Part shown: positions 16,330 to 26,926 of the stretch, one piece after another
How positions within the stretch are numbered: the first letter of the stretch is position 1
How the letters are laid out: each line of letters opens with the position of its first letter
From: Streptomyces sp. NBC_00078
GTDB lineage: Bacteria; Actinomycetota; Actinomycetes; Streptomycetales; Streptomycetaceae
Reading direction: 5' to 3'
NCBI RefSeq assembly: GCF_026343335.1
Contig: NZ_JAPELX010000001.1
Location: forward strand, 4,340,001-4,404,000
Length of the DNA: 64,000 nucleotides
Translations under genes and position numbers: made by a program
Notes under the pieces: generated by a model
Seen by the model: the letters and a program-made list of their open reading frames with translations, nothing else
What the model was told of the DNA's origin: nothing
The model's database searches: none

Positions 16330-17328
16330 ATGGACACCAACGAACACGAACACGTGATTGAGGTCACTGACCTGCGGCGTGTGTACGGGGGCGGGTTCGA
16401 GGCCGTACGCGGAATCACCTTTTCCGTGGACCGCGGCGAGATCTTCGCGCTGCTCGGCACCAACGGGGCGGGCAAGACATCCACGGTCGAGTTGCTGGAG
16501 GGGCTCGCACGGCCGGCCGGGGGGCGGGTGCGGGTGCTCGGGCACGATCCCTACGAGGAGCGGGGCGCCGTACGGCCTCGTACCGGGGTCATGCTGCAGG
16601 AGGGCGGGTTCCCGTCCGAGCTGACCGTCGCCGAGACCGCGCGGATGTGGGCCGGGTGTGTCAGCGGGGCGCGGCCCGAGGCGGAGGCGCTGGAGCTGGT
16701 CGGGCTCGGACGGCGCGCCGGGGTGCGGGTGAAGCAACTGTCCGGGGGTGAGCGGCGGCGCCTGGACCTGGCGCTCGCGCTGCTCGGCGAGCCCGAGGTG
16801 CTGTTCCTGGACGAACCCACGACCGGCCTGGACGCCGAAGGGCGCCGGGACACCTGGGAGTTGGTGCGGGCGCTGCGCGACACGGGCACGACCGTGCTGC
16901 TGACCACGCACTACCTGGAGGAGGCGGAGGCGCTCACCGACCGGCTGGCGATCCTGCACGAGGGGCGCATCGCGGCGACCGGGACACCGGGCGAGGTGAC
17001 CGCCGCACAACCCTCGCGGATCTCCTTCCGGCTGCCCGGCGGCTACTTCCTCGGGGACCTGCCGCCGCTCGGTGAGCTGGGGGTGTGCGGGCACGAGGTG
17101 GACGGCGATCTCGTACGGCTGCGGACACATGAGTTGCAGCGGGCCGCCACCGGGCTGCTGGTGTGGGCCGAGCGGGCCCGGGTGGAACTGCGGGCGCTCG
17201 ATGTGCGGTCCGCCTCGCTGGAGGAGGCGTTTTTGGGAATCGCCCGGATGGGGGTCCCCCCGCTCGATCGGGGGGACCCCCATCGTCGCGAACGAGCGGG
17301 CCGTGCGAAAGAAGGCAGGGCGGCATGA
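16330..17328 (+). CDS. ABC transporter ATP-binding protein (drug/antibiotic exporter type)
   Basis: 332 aa, one nucleotide-binding domain. Walker A is GTNGAGKTS (about residues 44-52), Q-loop MLQEGGF, signature LSGGERRRLDL, Walker B VLFLDEPTTGLDAEG, H-loop TTHYLEEAE. The C-terminal 90 residues are the DUF4162-like extension typical of DrrA/CcmA exporters. The partner permease overlaps by 4 bp (ATGA), then a sensor kinase and response regulator follow. This is the usual four-gene arrangement of a self-regulated exporter (cf. LiaFSR/DesKR-coupled ABC systems); substrate unknown. The last 27 codons include a 38-bp palindrome (17247-17284) that looks inserted. Confidence 0.93.
   Translation: MDTNEHEHVIEVTDLRRVYGGGFEAVRGITFSVDRGEIFALLGTNGAGKTSTVELLEGLARPAGGRVRVLGHDPYEERGAVRPRTGVMLQEGGFPSELTVAETARMWAGCVSGARPEAEALELVGLGRRAGVRVKQLSGGERRRLDLALALLGEPEVLFLDEPTTGLDAEGRRDTWELVRALRDTGTTVLLTTHYLEEAEALTDRLAILHEGRIAATGTPGEVTAAQPSRISFRLPGGYFLGDLPPLGELGVCGHEVDGDLVRLRTHELQRAATGLLVWAERARVELRALDVRSASLEEAFLGIARMGVPPLDRGDPHRRERAGRAKEGRAA
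17247..17284. repeat. 38-bp perfect palindrome inside the ABC ATPase gene
   Basis: Sixteen-base arms, GATGGGGGTCCCCCCG and its exact complement CGGGGGGACCCCCATC, around CTCGAT. It lies in frame in the 3' end of the coding region, where it encodes MGVPPLDRGDPH. The same GGGGGACCCCCAT half appears at 62301-62313. It looks like a dispersed palindromic element of the REP/hairpin type that has been tolerated as coding sequence. Confidence 0.7.
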
Positions 17329-18128
17329 GCACCCACGCCCACGCCCACGCCCACGCCCGCGCCCACGCCCCCGCCGCGCGCCGGCTGCGTGCCCTCGCCC
17401 GGGCCGAGCTCACCCTGCTCGGCCGCAACCGGAGCGCGGTGGCCACGGCGCTGCTCGTGCCGCTCGCGGTGCCCTTCACCGTGAGGCCCGCGATCGACCA
17501 GATGGACCTCAAGAGCCATGGACTCAACATCGGCACGGTGATGCTGACCGCCGCGATCGGCTTCTCCTTCCTGTTCTCCGTGTACACGGCCCTGGTGAGC
17601 GCCTTCGTCGCCCGCCGCGAGGAACTCGTCCTGAAGCGGCTGCGGACCGGGGAACCCGGCGACCACGAGATCCTCTTCGGCACCGCGCTGCCCGCCGTCT
17701 GCGTCGGCCTCGCCCAGTCCCTGGTGCTGGCCGCCGGCTGCGTGCTGCTCGTCGACGCCGGGGCGCCCCGGGCGCCGTATCTGACCGTGCTGGGCATCCT
17801 GTCGGGCCTGACGCTGTGCGCCGCGCTCGCCGCGCTCACCGCCACCTTCACCAGGACCGTGGAGAGCGCCCAGTTCACGGCGCTGCCGCTGGTGCTCGTG
17901 TCGATGATGGGCTCGGGCATCGCGGTCCCCGCCGGGATCCTGCCCGATCGGCTCGCCGCCGTCTGCGAATTCCTTCCGCTCTCTCCTGCCGTACGGCTGG
18001 TCGGCGGCGGATGGACCGGGCGGCTGAGCGCGTACGAGGCACTGGGCGCCCTGGCGACCGCCCTGGTCTGGACGCTGCTGGCGGTGTTTGCTGTACGGCG
18101 GTGGTTCCGGTGGGAACCACGGCGCTGA
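17325..18128 (+). CDS. ABC transporter permease (ABC-2 type)
   Basis: 267 aa, about six hydrophobic segments (residues ~40-60, 80-105, 125-150, 160-180, 190-215, 235-260), of the ABC-2/DrrB type that exports drugs or lipids with the preceding ATPase. The cytosolic N-terminus is a His-Ala repeat (MSTHAHAHAHARAHA) encoded by a CCACGC hexamer run, which could bind metal or be slippage-prone. The gene overlaps the ATPase by 4 bp. The kinase gene begins 20 bp after its stop. Confidence 0.9.
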   Translation: MSTHAHAHAHARAHAPAARRLRALARAELTLLGRNRSAVATALLVPLAVPFTVRPAIDQMDLKSHGLNIGTVMLTAAIGFSFLFSVYTALVSAFVARREELVLKRLRTGEPGDHEILFGTALPAVCVGLAQSLVLAAGCVLLVDAGAPRAPYLTVLGILSGLTLCAALAALTATFTRTVESAQFTALPLVLVSMMGSGIAVPAGILPDRLAAVCEFLPLSPAVRLVGGGWTGRLSAYEALGALATALVWTLLAVFAVRRWFRWEPRR

Positions 18129-18148
18129 CGGACGGGGGGCTCGGGGGG

Positions 18149-19363
18149 ATGGGGCGGACACGCGGCTGGTGGCGGCGCAAGAGCACACCGGCGAAGGTCG
18201 AGACGTACACGCGGTGGTCGTTCCACTTCTTCGGCGTGACCGAGATCCTGGCGATCGGGCTGCCGGCCGTCGGCACGCTGGGACCCGGGCTCGGCGGAGC
18301 GCTGCTGGGCCTGGTGGCGGTGCACGCCGTGGCGTGCACGGTGACGGTGTCCCGGGCACTGGACTGGACCCGCGGGCGCCGTCCACAGCCCGTGCGGCTG
18401 CTGTGGACGCTCGCAGCGGTGACCGCCGTGATCGCCGTCACGGCGGTGGGGATCGCGCAGCGCGGACCGAGGGGCGACGGCCTCGACGCCACGGCGAGCG
18501 GTGTGTTCGGGGTCGTGCTGGTCGTCGCGGCCGGGGTCATCTCGCTCGGCGTGCGCGACCGGCGGCGGGTGTGCGCGATCGTGGTCGGCTTCTCGGTCGG
18601 CGCGGGAGCCGTCTCGTTCCCGCTGGGCACCTCCGGCCCCGCCACTCTGCTCACCATGCTGGGCGTGTTCCTCGGAGCCGGGTTCCTGGCCTTCACCGCG
18701 ATCTTCTCGGTCTGGCTGCTGAACGCCGTCTACGAACTCGACGAGGCCCGCGAGGCCCGCGCCCGGCTCGCCGTCGCCGAGGAGCGGCTGCGGTTCGGCC
18801 GGGATCTGCACGACGTGATGGGGCGGAACCTCGCCGTCATCGCGCTCAAGAGCGAACTCGCCGTACAGCTGGCGCGCCGCGGGCGGCCCGAGGCCGTGGA
18901 CCAGATGATCGAGGTGCAGCGGATCTCGCAGGAGTCGCAGCGGGAGGTACGGGATGTCGTACGGGGATATCGGGAGGCCGATCTCGGGGTCGAACTGGCC
19001 GGTGCACAGGGTGTGTTGACCGCCGCCGGCATCCACTGCGAGGTGACGGGGGAGACGGCCGGGCTGCCCGGCGAGGTGCAGTCGGCGCTCGGCTGGGTGG
19101 TCCGCGAGGCGACGACGAACGTGCTGCGGCACGGGGACGCCGGACGGTGTGGGGTGGCTCTGCTGGTGACGGAGGAACGCGTGGTGCTGACGGTGGAGAA
19201 CGACGGGGCCGGCCCGCCCACGACGAAGGGCGGCTCCGGACTGGCCGGACTGCGGGAGCGGTTGTCGGCGGTGGGCGGCACGCTGGAGGCGGGGCCGGCC
19301 GGCGGGGACGTGTTCCGGGTGGTGGCCGAGGTGCCGCTGGCTGTGGCCGAGGTCCCGGCATGA
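18149..19363 (+). CDS. Sensor histidine kinase (NarL/DesK-type, HisKA_3)
   Basis: 404 aa. Five to six transmembrane segments in the first 190 residues form the sensor part, with no large extracellular domain. Then comes the HisKA_3 dimerisation box RFGRDLHDVMGRNLAVIALKSE (phospho-acceptor His in RDLHD) and a HATPase domain with N-box REATTNVLRHG, a degenerate G1 box ENDGAG and G2 box GGSGLAGLRERL. This layout is the intramembrane-sensing class often tied to ABC exporters. ATG 18149 follows a G-rich ribosome site; an upstream GTG at 18109 would overlap the permease gene. Its stop overlaps the regulator start. Confidence 0.9.
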   Translation: MGRTRGWWRRKSTPAKVETYTRWSFHFFGVTEILAIGLPAVGTLGPGLGGALLGLVAVHAVACTVTVSRALDWTRGRRPQPVRLLWTLAAVTAVIAVTAVGIAQRGPRGDGLDATASGVFGVVLVVAAGVISLGVRDRRRVCAIVVGFSVGAGAVSFPLGTSGPATLLTMLGVFLGAGFLAFTAIFSVWLLNAVYELDEAREARARLAVAEERLRFGRDLHDVMGRNLAVIALKSELAVQLARRGRPEAVDQMIEVQRISQESQREVRDVVRGYREADLGVELAGAQGVLTAAGIHCEVTGETAGLPGEVQSALGWVVREATTNVLRHGDAGRCGVALLVTEERVVLTVENDGAGPPTTKGGSGLAGLRERLSAVGGTLEAGPAGGDVFRVVAEVPLAVAEVPA

Positions 19364-19974
19364 CCGCTGTCGTACGACTGCTGCTCGCCGACGACGAGCA
19401 CCTCATCCGGGGTGCGCTCGCCGCGCTGCTCGGGCTGGAGGACGACCTCGTGGTCGTGGCCGAGGCGGCGTCCGGACCCGAGGCGCAGGCGATGGCCCGG
19501 GCGCACGAACCGGATGTCGCCGTGCTCGATCTCCAGATGCCGGGGGCCGACGGTGTGAAGGTCGCCACATCCCTGCGGGCCGAACTGCCCGGCTGCCAGG
19601 TACTGATCGTCACCAGTCACGGACGGCCCGGGCATCTGAAGCGGGCGCTCGCGGCGGGTGTGCGCGGGTTCGTCCCGAAGACGGTCAGCGCGCAGCGGCT
19701 CGCGGAGATCATCCGCACGGTGCATGCCGGAAACCGTTACGTCGATCCCGAGTTGGCCGCCGACGCGATCGCCTCCGGGGACTCCCCGCTGACCGTGCGG
19801 GAGGCCGAGGTGCTGGAACTCGCCGCCGACGGCGCGCCCGTGGCGGAGATCGCCGAACGGGCCGCGCTGTCGCAGGGGACCGTGCGGAACTACCTTTCGT
19901 CGGCCGCCTCCAAGCTCGGCGCGGAGAACCGGCACACGGCGGTGCGGCTCGCCCGCCAGCGAGGTTGGGTATAG
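19360..19974 (+). CDS. Response regulator, NarL/FixJ family
   Basis: 204 aa. Receiver domain (1-120): acidic pair LLADDEH, phospho-acceptor Asp in VAVLDLQMPG (about residue 56), switch Ser/Thr in VTSHG and Lys in GFVPKT. LuxR-type HTH (about 140-200): PLTVREAEVLELAADG, IAERAALSQGTVRNYLSSAASKLGAENR. It overlaps the kinase gene by 4 bp (ATGA), is the cognate partner, and likely controls the upstream ABC genes. Confidence 0.95.
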   Translation: MTAVVRLLLADDEHLIRGALAALLGLEDDLVVVAEAASGPEAQAMARAHEPDVAVLDLQMPGADGVKVATSLRAELPGCQVLIVTSHGRPGHLKRALAAGVRGFVPKTVSAQRLAEIIRTVHAGNRYVDPELAADAIASGDSPLTVREAEVLELAADGAPVAEIAERAALSQGTVRNYLSSAASKLGAENRHTAVRLARQRGWV

Positions 19975-19997
19975 TGGTGCTCGCGCTTCGGCGCATT

Positions 19998-20070
19998 GCG
20001 AACGTAGCTCAGTTGGTAGAGCGCAACCTTGCCAAGGTTGAGGTCGCGAGTTCGAACCTCGTCGTTCGCT
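19998..20070 (+). tRNA. tRNA-Gly (GCC), copy 2
   Basis: Near-identical to the copy at 16130. The acceptor is GCGAACG/CGTTCGC, a compensated G-C to A-U change, and the T loop is TTCGAAC instead of TTCGAGC. All arms are intact, anticodon GCC. A terminator follows. Confidence 0.96.
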
Positions 20071-20077
20071 CCACATG

Positions 20078-20105
20078 AAAGCCCCCGGCTCCGGCCGGGG
20101 GCTTT
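20078..20105 (+). terminator. Terminator after tRNA-Gly copy 2
   Basis: Arms AAAGCCCCCGGC and GCCGGGGGCTTT around a 4-nt loop. Its symmetry means it can also serve purC, which converges on it. Confidence 0.85.
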
Positions 20106-20138
20106 CGCGTTGCCCCCGGTTTCCCGGGGGCATTCGGC

Positions 20139-21038
20139 CTACGCCCAGCTCATGCCCGTCAGCCGCTCGTACGCCTCGACGTACTTCGCGCGGGTCGCGT
20201 CCACGACCTCCTGCGGCAGCGGCGGCGGGGGCTGCTCGCTCTTCCTGTCCCAGCCGGAGGCCGGCGAGGTCAGCCAGTCGCGCACGAACTGCTTGTCGTA
20301 CGACGGCTGCGCGTGCCCCGGCTCCCACTCGTCCGCCGGCCAGAAGCGGGAGGAGTCCGGGGTGAGCACCTCGTCCGCGATGACCAGCCTCTCGCCCTCG
20401 AAGCCGAACTCGAACTTCGTGTCCGCGAGGATGATCCCGCGGTCGCGGGCGATGTCGCGGGCGCGGGAGTACACGGCGAGGGTCGCCTGGCGGAGCTGGG
20501 CCGCGGTGTCCGCGCCGACCTGGCGGGCGACCTCCTCGTAGGAGACGTTCTCGTCGTGCTCGCCGACCGCGGCCTTGGTGGCCGGGGTGAAGATCGGGGC
20601 CGGGAGTTCGCTGCCGTCGGACAGGCCCTCGGGGAGGGCGAGGCCGCAGACGGTGCGGGACTCGTTGTACTCCAGCAGGCCGGAGCCGGTGAGGTAGCCG
20701 CGGGCCACGCACTCGACCGGGACCATCTGGAGCGACTTGCAGACCGTGGTGCGGCCCGCCCAGTCGGCGGGGGCGCCCGGGGGCAGTTCGGTGCTCAGGA
20801 CGTGGTGGGGGACCAGGTCGGCGAGCTGGTCGAACCACCACAGGGACAGCTGCGTGAGCACCCGGCCCTTGTCGGGGATCTCGGTCGGCAGCACCCAGTC
20901 GTACGCGGACAGGCGGTCACTGGCGACCATCACGAGGTCGCCGGCCTCGTTCTGGTACAGCTCGCGCACCTTGCCGGTGTGCAGGTGCACCAGGCCCGGA
21001 ACCTGAATCGGCTCGGGCTTTTCTACGAATCCGGACAC
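20139..21038 (-). CDS. purC: Phosphoribosylaminoimidazole-succinocarboxamide synthase (SAICAR synthetase)
   Basis: ATP-dependent joining of CAIR and aspartate in purine synthesis. 299 aa, of the longer (yeast/actinobacterial) type. Motifs: HTGKVRELY near residue 20, VMVASDRLSAYDWVLPTEIPDKG, ECVARGYLTGSG, DTKFEFGF and LTPDSSRFWP. GTG start at 21038 with GGGGAGGAA upstream. Monocistronic here, separated from purD by two unrelated genes. Confidence 0.97.
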   Translation of the reverse strand: MSGFVEKPEPIQVPGLVHLHTGKVRELYQNEAGDLVMVASDRLSAYDWVLPTEIPDKGRVLTQLSLWWFDQLADLVPHHVLSTELPPGAPADWAGRTTVCKSLQMVPVECVARGYLTGSGLLEYNESRTVCGLALPEGLSDGSELPAPIFTPATKAAVGEHDENVSYEEVARQVGADTAAQLRQATLAVYSRARDIARDRGIILADTKFEFGFEGERLVIADEVLTPDSSRFWPADEWEPGHAQPSYDKQFVRDWLTSPASGWDRKSEQPPPPLPQEVVDATRAKYVEAYERLTGMSWA

Positions 21039-21209
21039 GGTTCCTCCCCGTGGTTGAACGAAAGGGGCGCCCGCAGGGCTCGAACAGGGTGGTGGTGCGT
21101 GAGGGTGGTGCGTGACGGGCGGGCCAGTGGCTCGATTCTCCCGTATGCCGGGGATCGCCCTTGGAGTGGGGTGGGCTCGAAAGTGGCGGTGACGTGGGCG
21201 TACGTGAGT

Positions 21210-22724
21210 TCAGTCACGTTTACAGATGCGGTCCAGCAGGTTTGCCGTGGCGCGCTGGACGCGTGCGTCGACATGGCCCGGACGGTCCAGGGACGGCGTC
21301 CAGGCGAACGTCCCGGATGCGAAGACCAGGGCGCCGGAGGGGGCCCGGTACAGAGACGTCTCCTGGTGGCGGAGGGCGCCCTCCGAGTCGGCGTACGGGG
21401 AGTGGGCGAGCAGGATGCGGTCCTCGTGCTCGGGCAGCGGGGTGCGCGGGAAGTAGCGGTCGGCCTCGCCCGCGACCAGGCCCTCGATCTCGTCGCCGTC
21501 GTGCGCGCCGGTCGCCTCCCACAGCCAGTGATCGGCGTTACGGACGATCAGGGGGTGCGGTTCGGGGACCCGGCCCGCGTACTGGATGCCGACCAACTGC
21601 TGCTCGGGGCGGTCGACTTCGCGCCACAGCACCGGTTTGCCCGGGCCCCTGCGCTTGCGGCAGGTGAGGAGGCGGTCCGGGACGCCGGACGGGGACGGGC
21701 CCAACTCCACCTGCCAGTACATGGTGTTGGCGGAGAGGAAGACGAGGGAGGTGCCGTGCTCCCGGGCGAGTTCGACGGTACGGCGCATGTTGGACGACCA
21801 GTACTCGTCGTGCCCCGGGAAGACCAGGCCGCGGTAGCGGGTGGGGTCGACACGGCCTGCGTGCAGGTCGCGGGCGTCGGCGTAGGCGATGTCGTAGCCG
21901 TAGCGCTCGGCCCAGCGGATGAAGTCGTAGGCGTGGCCGACGTGGAGGGGGAGGCCGGCGCCGGCATACGGGCGGTCGAAGGAGACCGTGGTCGCCGCGT
22001 CGGACTCGCCCAGCAGACGGCCCTCCTCGTCCCAGGCATGGTAGAGGCTCGCGCCCGTGCGCCCGTCCTCCGGGTAGAGGTTGTAGGCCTGCCAGGTCAC
22101 GTCGGGCAGGAGCAGGAGCAGATCCGCCGGATGGCTGTCGCGGACCGTGAAGGGGATGTGGGAGCGGTAGCCGTCGGCCGTGGTGAGGACGGCGACATAC
22201 GCTCCGATGCTCCAGTACGACGGGATCTGCAGCCGCCAGGACAGCCACCAGTGGTGGCACGAGACCGCACGGTCCGCGGCGAGCGGCGGGGGCTGGACGA
22301 TGCCGGAGAGACGGGGACTGGTGGTGATCTTGGCTGCGCCGTCGCCGCCGTAGTGGCCGATGCGGTAGATGTCGACGCTGAATTCCTGGGGCGGGTCGAC
22401 CGTGACATGGAAGTCGACGGGCTCGCCGGGGGCGACCGCGCCGGTGGAGATGAAGCCCTTGATCTGACGGCGGACGTCGTCCGCGGAGCGTGGGCCTCCG
22501 GCGGAACGCGGGGCCGGGACGCGGGGGGCGTCCGGGTGGTCGCCAGCGGGCGACTGCTGGGGTGCGTCCACGTACCAGGGGACGACCTGGCCGGTGTCGT
22601 CGAAGTAGGTCTCGCTGCCGCGGAGCCAGGGGACGGGGCCCTGGCCGAAGGGGTCGGTCACGGCGTGCGCCAGCGCTCCGGACTCCCAGCGGCGGATCTG
22701 CTCCGATCCCTGCTCCGATCCCAT
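21210..22724 (-). CDS. N,N-dimethylformamidase beta-subunit-like protein
   Basis: 504 aa. The region about 80-490 matches the large subunit fold of N,N-dimethylformamidase, an amidohydrolase-like family of uncertain substrate: an Ig-like part with DIYRIGHYGGDGA, then PDVTWQAYNLYPEDGRTGASLY, VFPGHDEYWSSNMRRTVELA and SANTMYWQVEL. Streptomyces members are annotated by this domain but their reaction is unknown. No signal peptide is seen. ATG 22724 with GGAGGGGAG was chosen; the frame is open 38 codons further upstream, but that part is not protein-like. Confidence 0.82.
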   Translation of the reverse strand: MGSEQGSEQIRRWESGALAHAVTDPFGQGPVPWLRGSETYFDDTGQVVPWYVDAPQQSPAGDHPDAPRVPAPRSAGGPRSADDVRRQIKGFISTGAVAPGEPVDFHVTVDPPQEFSVDIYRIGHYGGDGAAKITTSPRLSGIVQPPPLAADRAVSCHHWWLSWRLQIPSYWSIGAYVAVLTTADGYRSHIPFTVRDSHPADLLLLLPDVTWQAYNLYPEDGRTGASLYHAWDEEGRLLGESDAATTVSFDRPYAGAGLPLHVGHAYDFIRWAERYGYDIAYADARDLHAGRVDPTRYRGLVFPGHDEYWSSNMRRTVELAREHGTSLVFLSANTMYWQVELGPSPSGVPDRLLTCRKRRGPGKPVLWREVDRPEQQLVGIQYAGRVPEPHPLIVRNADHWLWEATGAHDGDEIEGLVAGEADRYFPRTPLPEHEDRILLAHSPYADSEGALRHQETSLYRAPSGALVFASGTFAWTPSLDRPGHVDARVQRATANLLDRICKRD

Positions 22725-22897
22725 GGTCGCTCCCCTCCCTCGATCCCCCGTGGTCGCGTGCTGTCTGTGCCGGCGCCCGGCGTGTGCCGCAAGCCCTTGC
22801 CATGTGCCCGATCGATCCCAGCACATCACATTGCGCACTCATGTGGTCACTATTCGTTGCGAATTGGCCGAAAGTGGAATTCGAGGTTCCGCTTGCG

Positions 22898-24967
<2,070 letters not shown>

Positions 24968-25216
24968 GACCGGACCTCACCCCCTCCCCAGCTGTCCTGA
25001 CTGCCTGCCTGTCCTGGTGTTGCTCACTCCCCCACTGTGGCACCCACCACTGACATCGCAATGCCGGTGGGCCAAGTGCCGGACCGCTTGCGCCGCACCC
25101 TAGTTGGGGCCCTCGCCCCCGTCACCCGGTTGGGAGAGCGGTCACTCGATGGAATGGCTTTGGTCAGAGGTGGATGACGGACAGCGAAGATCAGGCCCCG
25201 GTTTTTGACTTGGATT
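24968..25216. other. Non-coding stretch upstream of the 22898-24967 gene
   Basis: No supported ORF. It holds the promoter region of the minus-strand membrane protein gene; the rest of the 443-bp gap to purD holds an 18-bp tandem repeat and the purD terminator. Confidence 0.4.
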
Positions 25217-25252
25217 CCAAGACGGGAGACAGGGCCAAGACGGGAGACAGGG
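25217..25252. repeat. Two exact tandem copies of an 18-bp unit
   Basis: The unit CCAAGACGGGAGACAGGG occurs twice head to tail (25217-25234, 25235-25252), then a diverged third unit (CCAGGAGGGGAGCTGGGG). It is non-coding, between the purD terminator and the next gene. Confidence 0.75.
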
Positions 25253-25304
25253 CCAGGAGGGGAGCTGGGGCAAGAAGGTCCGGCAACGAGGTCGGGAACG
25301 ACGA

Positions 25305-25338
25305 CAGGTCCCGGATCCGAAGACGGATCCGGGACCTG
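25305..25338 (-). terminator. Terminator hairpin downstream of purD
   Basis: Perfect 15-bp arms CAGGTCCCGGATCCG and CGGATCCGGGACCTG with a 4-nt AAGA loop, about 70 bp after the purD stop. No T tract, as is common in Streptomyces. Confidence 0.75.
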
Positions 25339-25410
25339 TGCGGTTCATCCGCGCGCGGCCGCCTCAGTGGTGGGGGTGACGGCGGGTGACGGGGGTGACG
25401 GTGGCGACCG

Positions 25411-26661
25411 TCACGCGCCCGCCGCCTTCGCGGCGATGTCCGTGCGGTGCTGGGAGCCGTCGAGGTGGAGGCGTGAGACGGCCCTGTACGCGCGTTCGCG
25501 GGCCTTGGTGAGGTCCTTGCCGATCGCCGTGACGGACAGGACCCGGCCGCCGGCGCTGACGACCGAGTCGCCGTCGTGCTTGGTTCCGGCGTGCAGGACG
25601 TAGGCGTACGGGGCGTCCTCGGCGGCTACCTCGTCGAGGCCGGTGATCGGGTCGCCGGTGCGAGGGGTGCCGGGGTAGTTGTGCGAGGCGAGGACCACGG
25701 TGACCGCGGCGTCCTCGCTCCAGCGCAGGGGCTCCACGTCGGCCAGGGTGCCGTTCGCGGCGGCGAGCAGGACACCGGCCAGCGGGGTCTTCAGGCGGGC
25801 CAGGACCACCTGGGTCTCGGGGTCGCCGAAACGGGCGTTGAACTCGATGACCCGCACACCGCGCGAGGTGATCGCGAGGCCGGCGTAGAGCAGACCGGAG
25901 AAGGGGGTGCCGCGTCGGCGCATCTCGTCGACGGTCGGCTGGAGGACGGTCTCCAGAACCTCTTCGACCAGCTTCGGGTCTGCCCACGGCAGCGGCGAGT
26001 ACGCGCCCATGCCACCGGTGTTCGGACCCTCGTCGCCGTCGAGCGCGCGCTTGAAGTCCTGGGCCGGCTGGAGCGGTACGACGGTCTCGCCGTCCGTGAT
26101 GGCGAAGAGCGAGACCTCGGGGCCGTCGAGGAACTCCTCGATGACGACGCGCTCGCAGGAGTTGGCGTGCGCCTTCGCCGCCTCGATGTCGCCGGTGACG
26201 ACGACGCCCTTGCCTGCGGCGAGGCCGTCGTCCTTGACGACGTACGGAGCACCGAAGGCGTCGAGGGCCTCGTCGACCTCGTCCGGGGTCGTGCAGACGT
26301 ACGAACGTGCGGTGGGGACCCCCGCGCCCGCCATGACGTCCTTCGCGAAGGCCTTGGAGCCCTCGATCTGCGCGGCCTCCTTGGCGGGGCCGAACACCGG
26401 GATGCCCTCCTCGCGCACGGCGTCGGCGACCCCGGCGACAAGGGGCGCCTCCGGGCCCACGATGACGAGATCGGCGCCGAGCTCCGTGGCCAGCGCGGAC
26501 ACGGCCTTGCCGTCCAGCGCGTCGACCTGGTGCAGCTCGGCGACCTCGGCGATGCCGGCGTTGCCGGGGGCGCAGTGCAGGGCGGTGACGCCGGGGTCGA
26601 GGGACAGGGAGCGGCACAGGGCGTGTTCGCGGGCGCCGCTACCAATGACGAGGACCTTCAC
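25411..26661 (-). CDS. purD: Phosphoribosylamine--glycine ligase (GAR synthetase)
   Basis: Second step of purine synthesis, ATP-dependent ligation of glycine to phosphoribosylamine. 416 aa, ATP-grasp fold. Motifs: MKVLVIGSGAREHAL start (nucleotide loop), GPEAPLVAGVAD, VVKDDGLAAGKGVV, EEFLDGPEVSLFAITDG, GPNTGGMGAYSP and IEFNARFGDPETQ. GTG start at 26661. Single-gene unit with its own terminator. Confidence 0.97.
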   Translation of the reverse strand: MKVLVIGSGAREHALCRSLSLDPGVTALHCAPGNAGIAEVAELHQVDALDGKAVSALATELGADLVIVGPEAPLVAGVADAVREEGIPVFGPAKEAAQIEGSKAFAKDVMAGAGVPTARSYVCTTPDEVDEALDAFGAPYVVKDDGLAAGKGVVVTGDIEAAKAHANSCERVVIEEFLDGPEVSLFAITDGETVVPLQPAQDFKRALDGDEGPNTGGMGAYSPLPWADPKLVEEVLETVLQPTVDEMRRRGTPFSGLLYAGLAITSRGVRVIEFNARFGDPETQVVLARLKTPLAGVLLAAANGTLADVEPLRWSEDAAVTVVLASHNYPGTPRTGDPITGLDEVAAEDAPYAYVLHAGTKHDGDSVVSAGGRVLSVTAIGKDLTKARERAYRAVSRLHLDGSQHRTDIAAKAAGA

Positions 26662-26755
26662 GGGGTCAGCCTAACCGGCGCGGGGCTTGGAGGTTTGTGC
26701 GGGTTGCCGAGGGCGGGGAGGGCGGCGCGCTGTACGTTCCTCCGAATCCCGCCCA

Positions 26756-26795
26756 CTGAATCCGGTCCGGCTGAATCCGGCGCCGCTGAATCCGG
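26756..26795. repeat. 15-bp-period repeat, three copies of CTGAATCCGG
   Basis: CTGAATCCGG recurs exactly at 26756, 26771 and 26786 with diverged 5-bp spacers, in the 265-bp gap between dnaX and purD. No terminator-like fold was evident. The rest of this gap holds no ORF I can support. Confidence 0.6.
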
Positions 26796-26926
26796 GACCG
26801 CGTTGCTGCGTGCGTCCCGGGGACTGCGGGCGCCGGGGGCTGCGGGCGCCGGTGGCTGCGCCCCGCGATCCACTCTTCGGCCCGTGATGAAGGGCCTCGC
26901 CCTCAAAAGCCGGACGGACGCGCCGG

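Noticed and set aside
16141..17283. Minus-strand 380-codon frame over the ABC ATPase gene
   Set aside because: Antisense shadow of a well-supported ATPase and running through a tRNA; no protein-like features.
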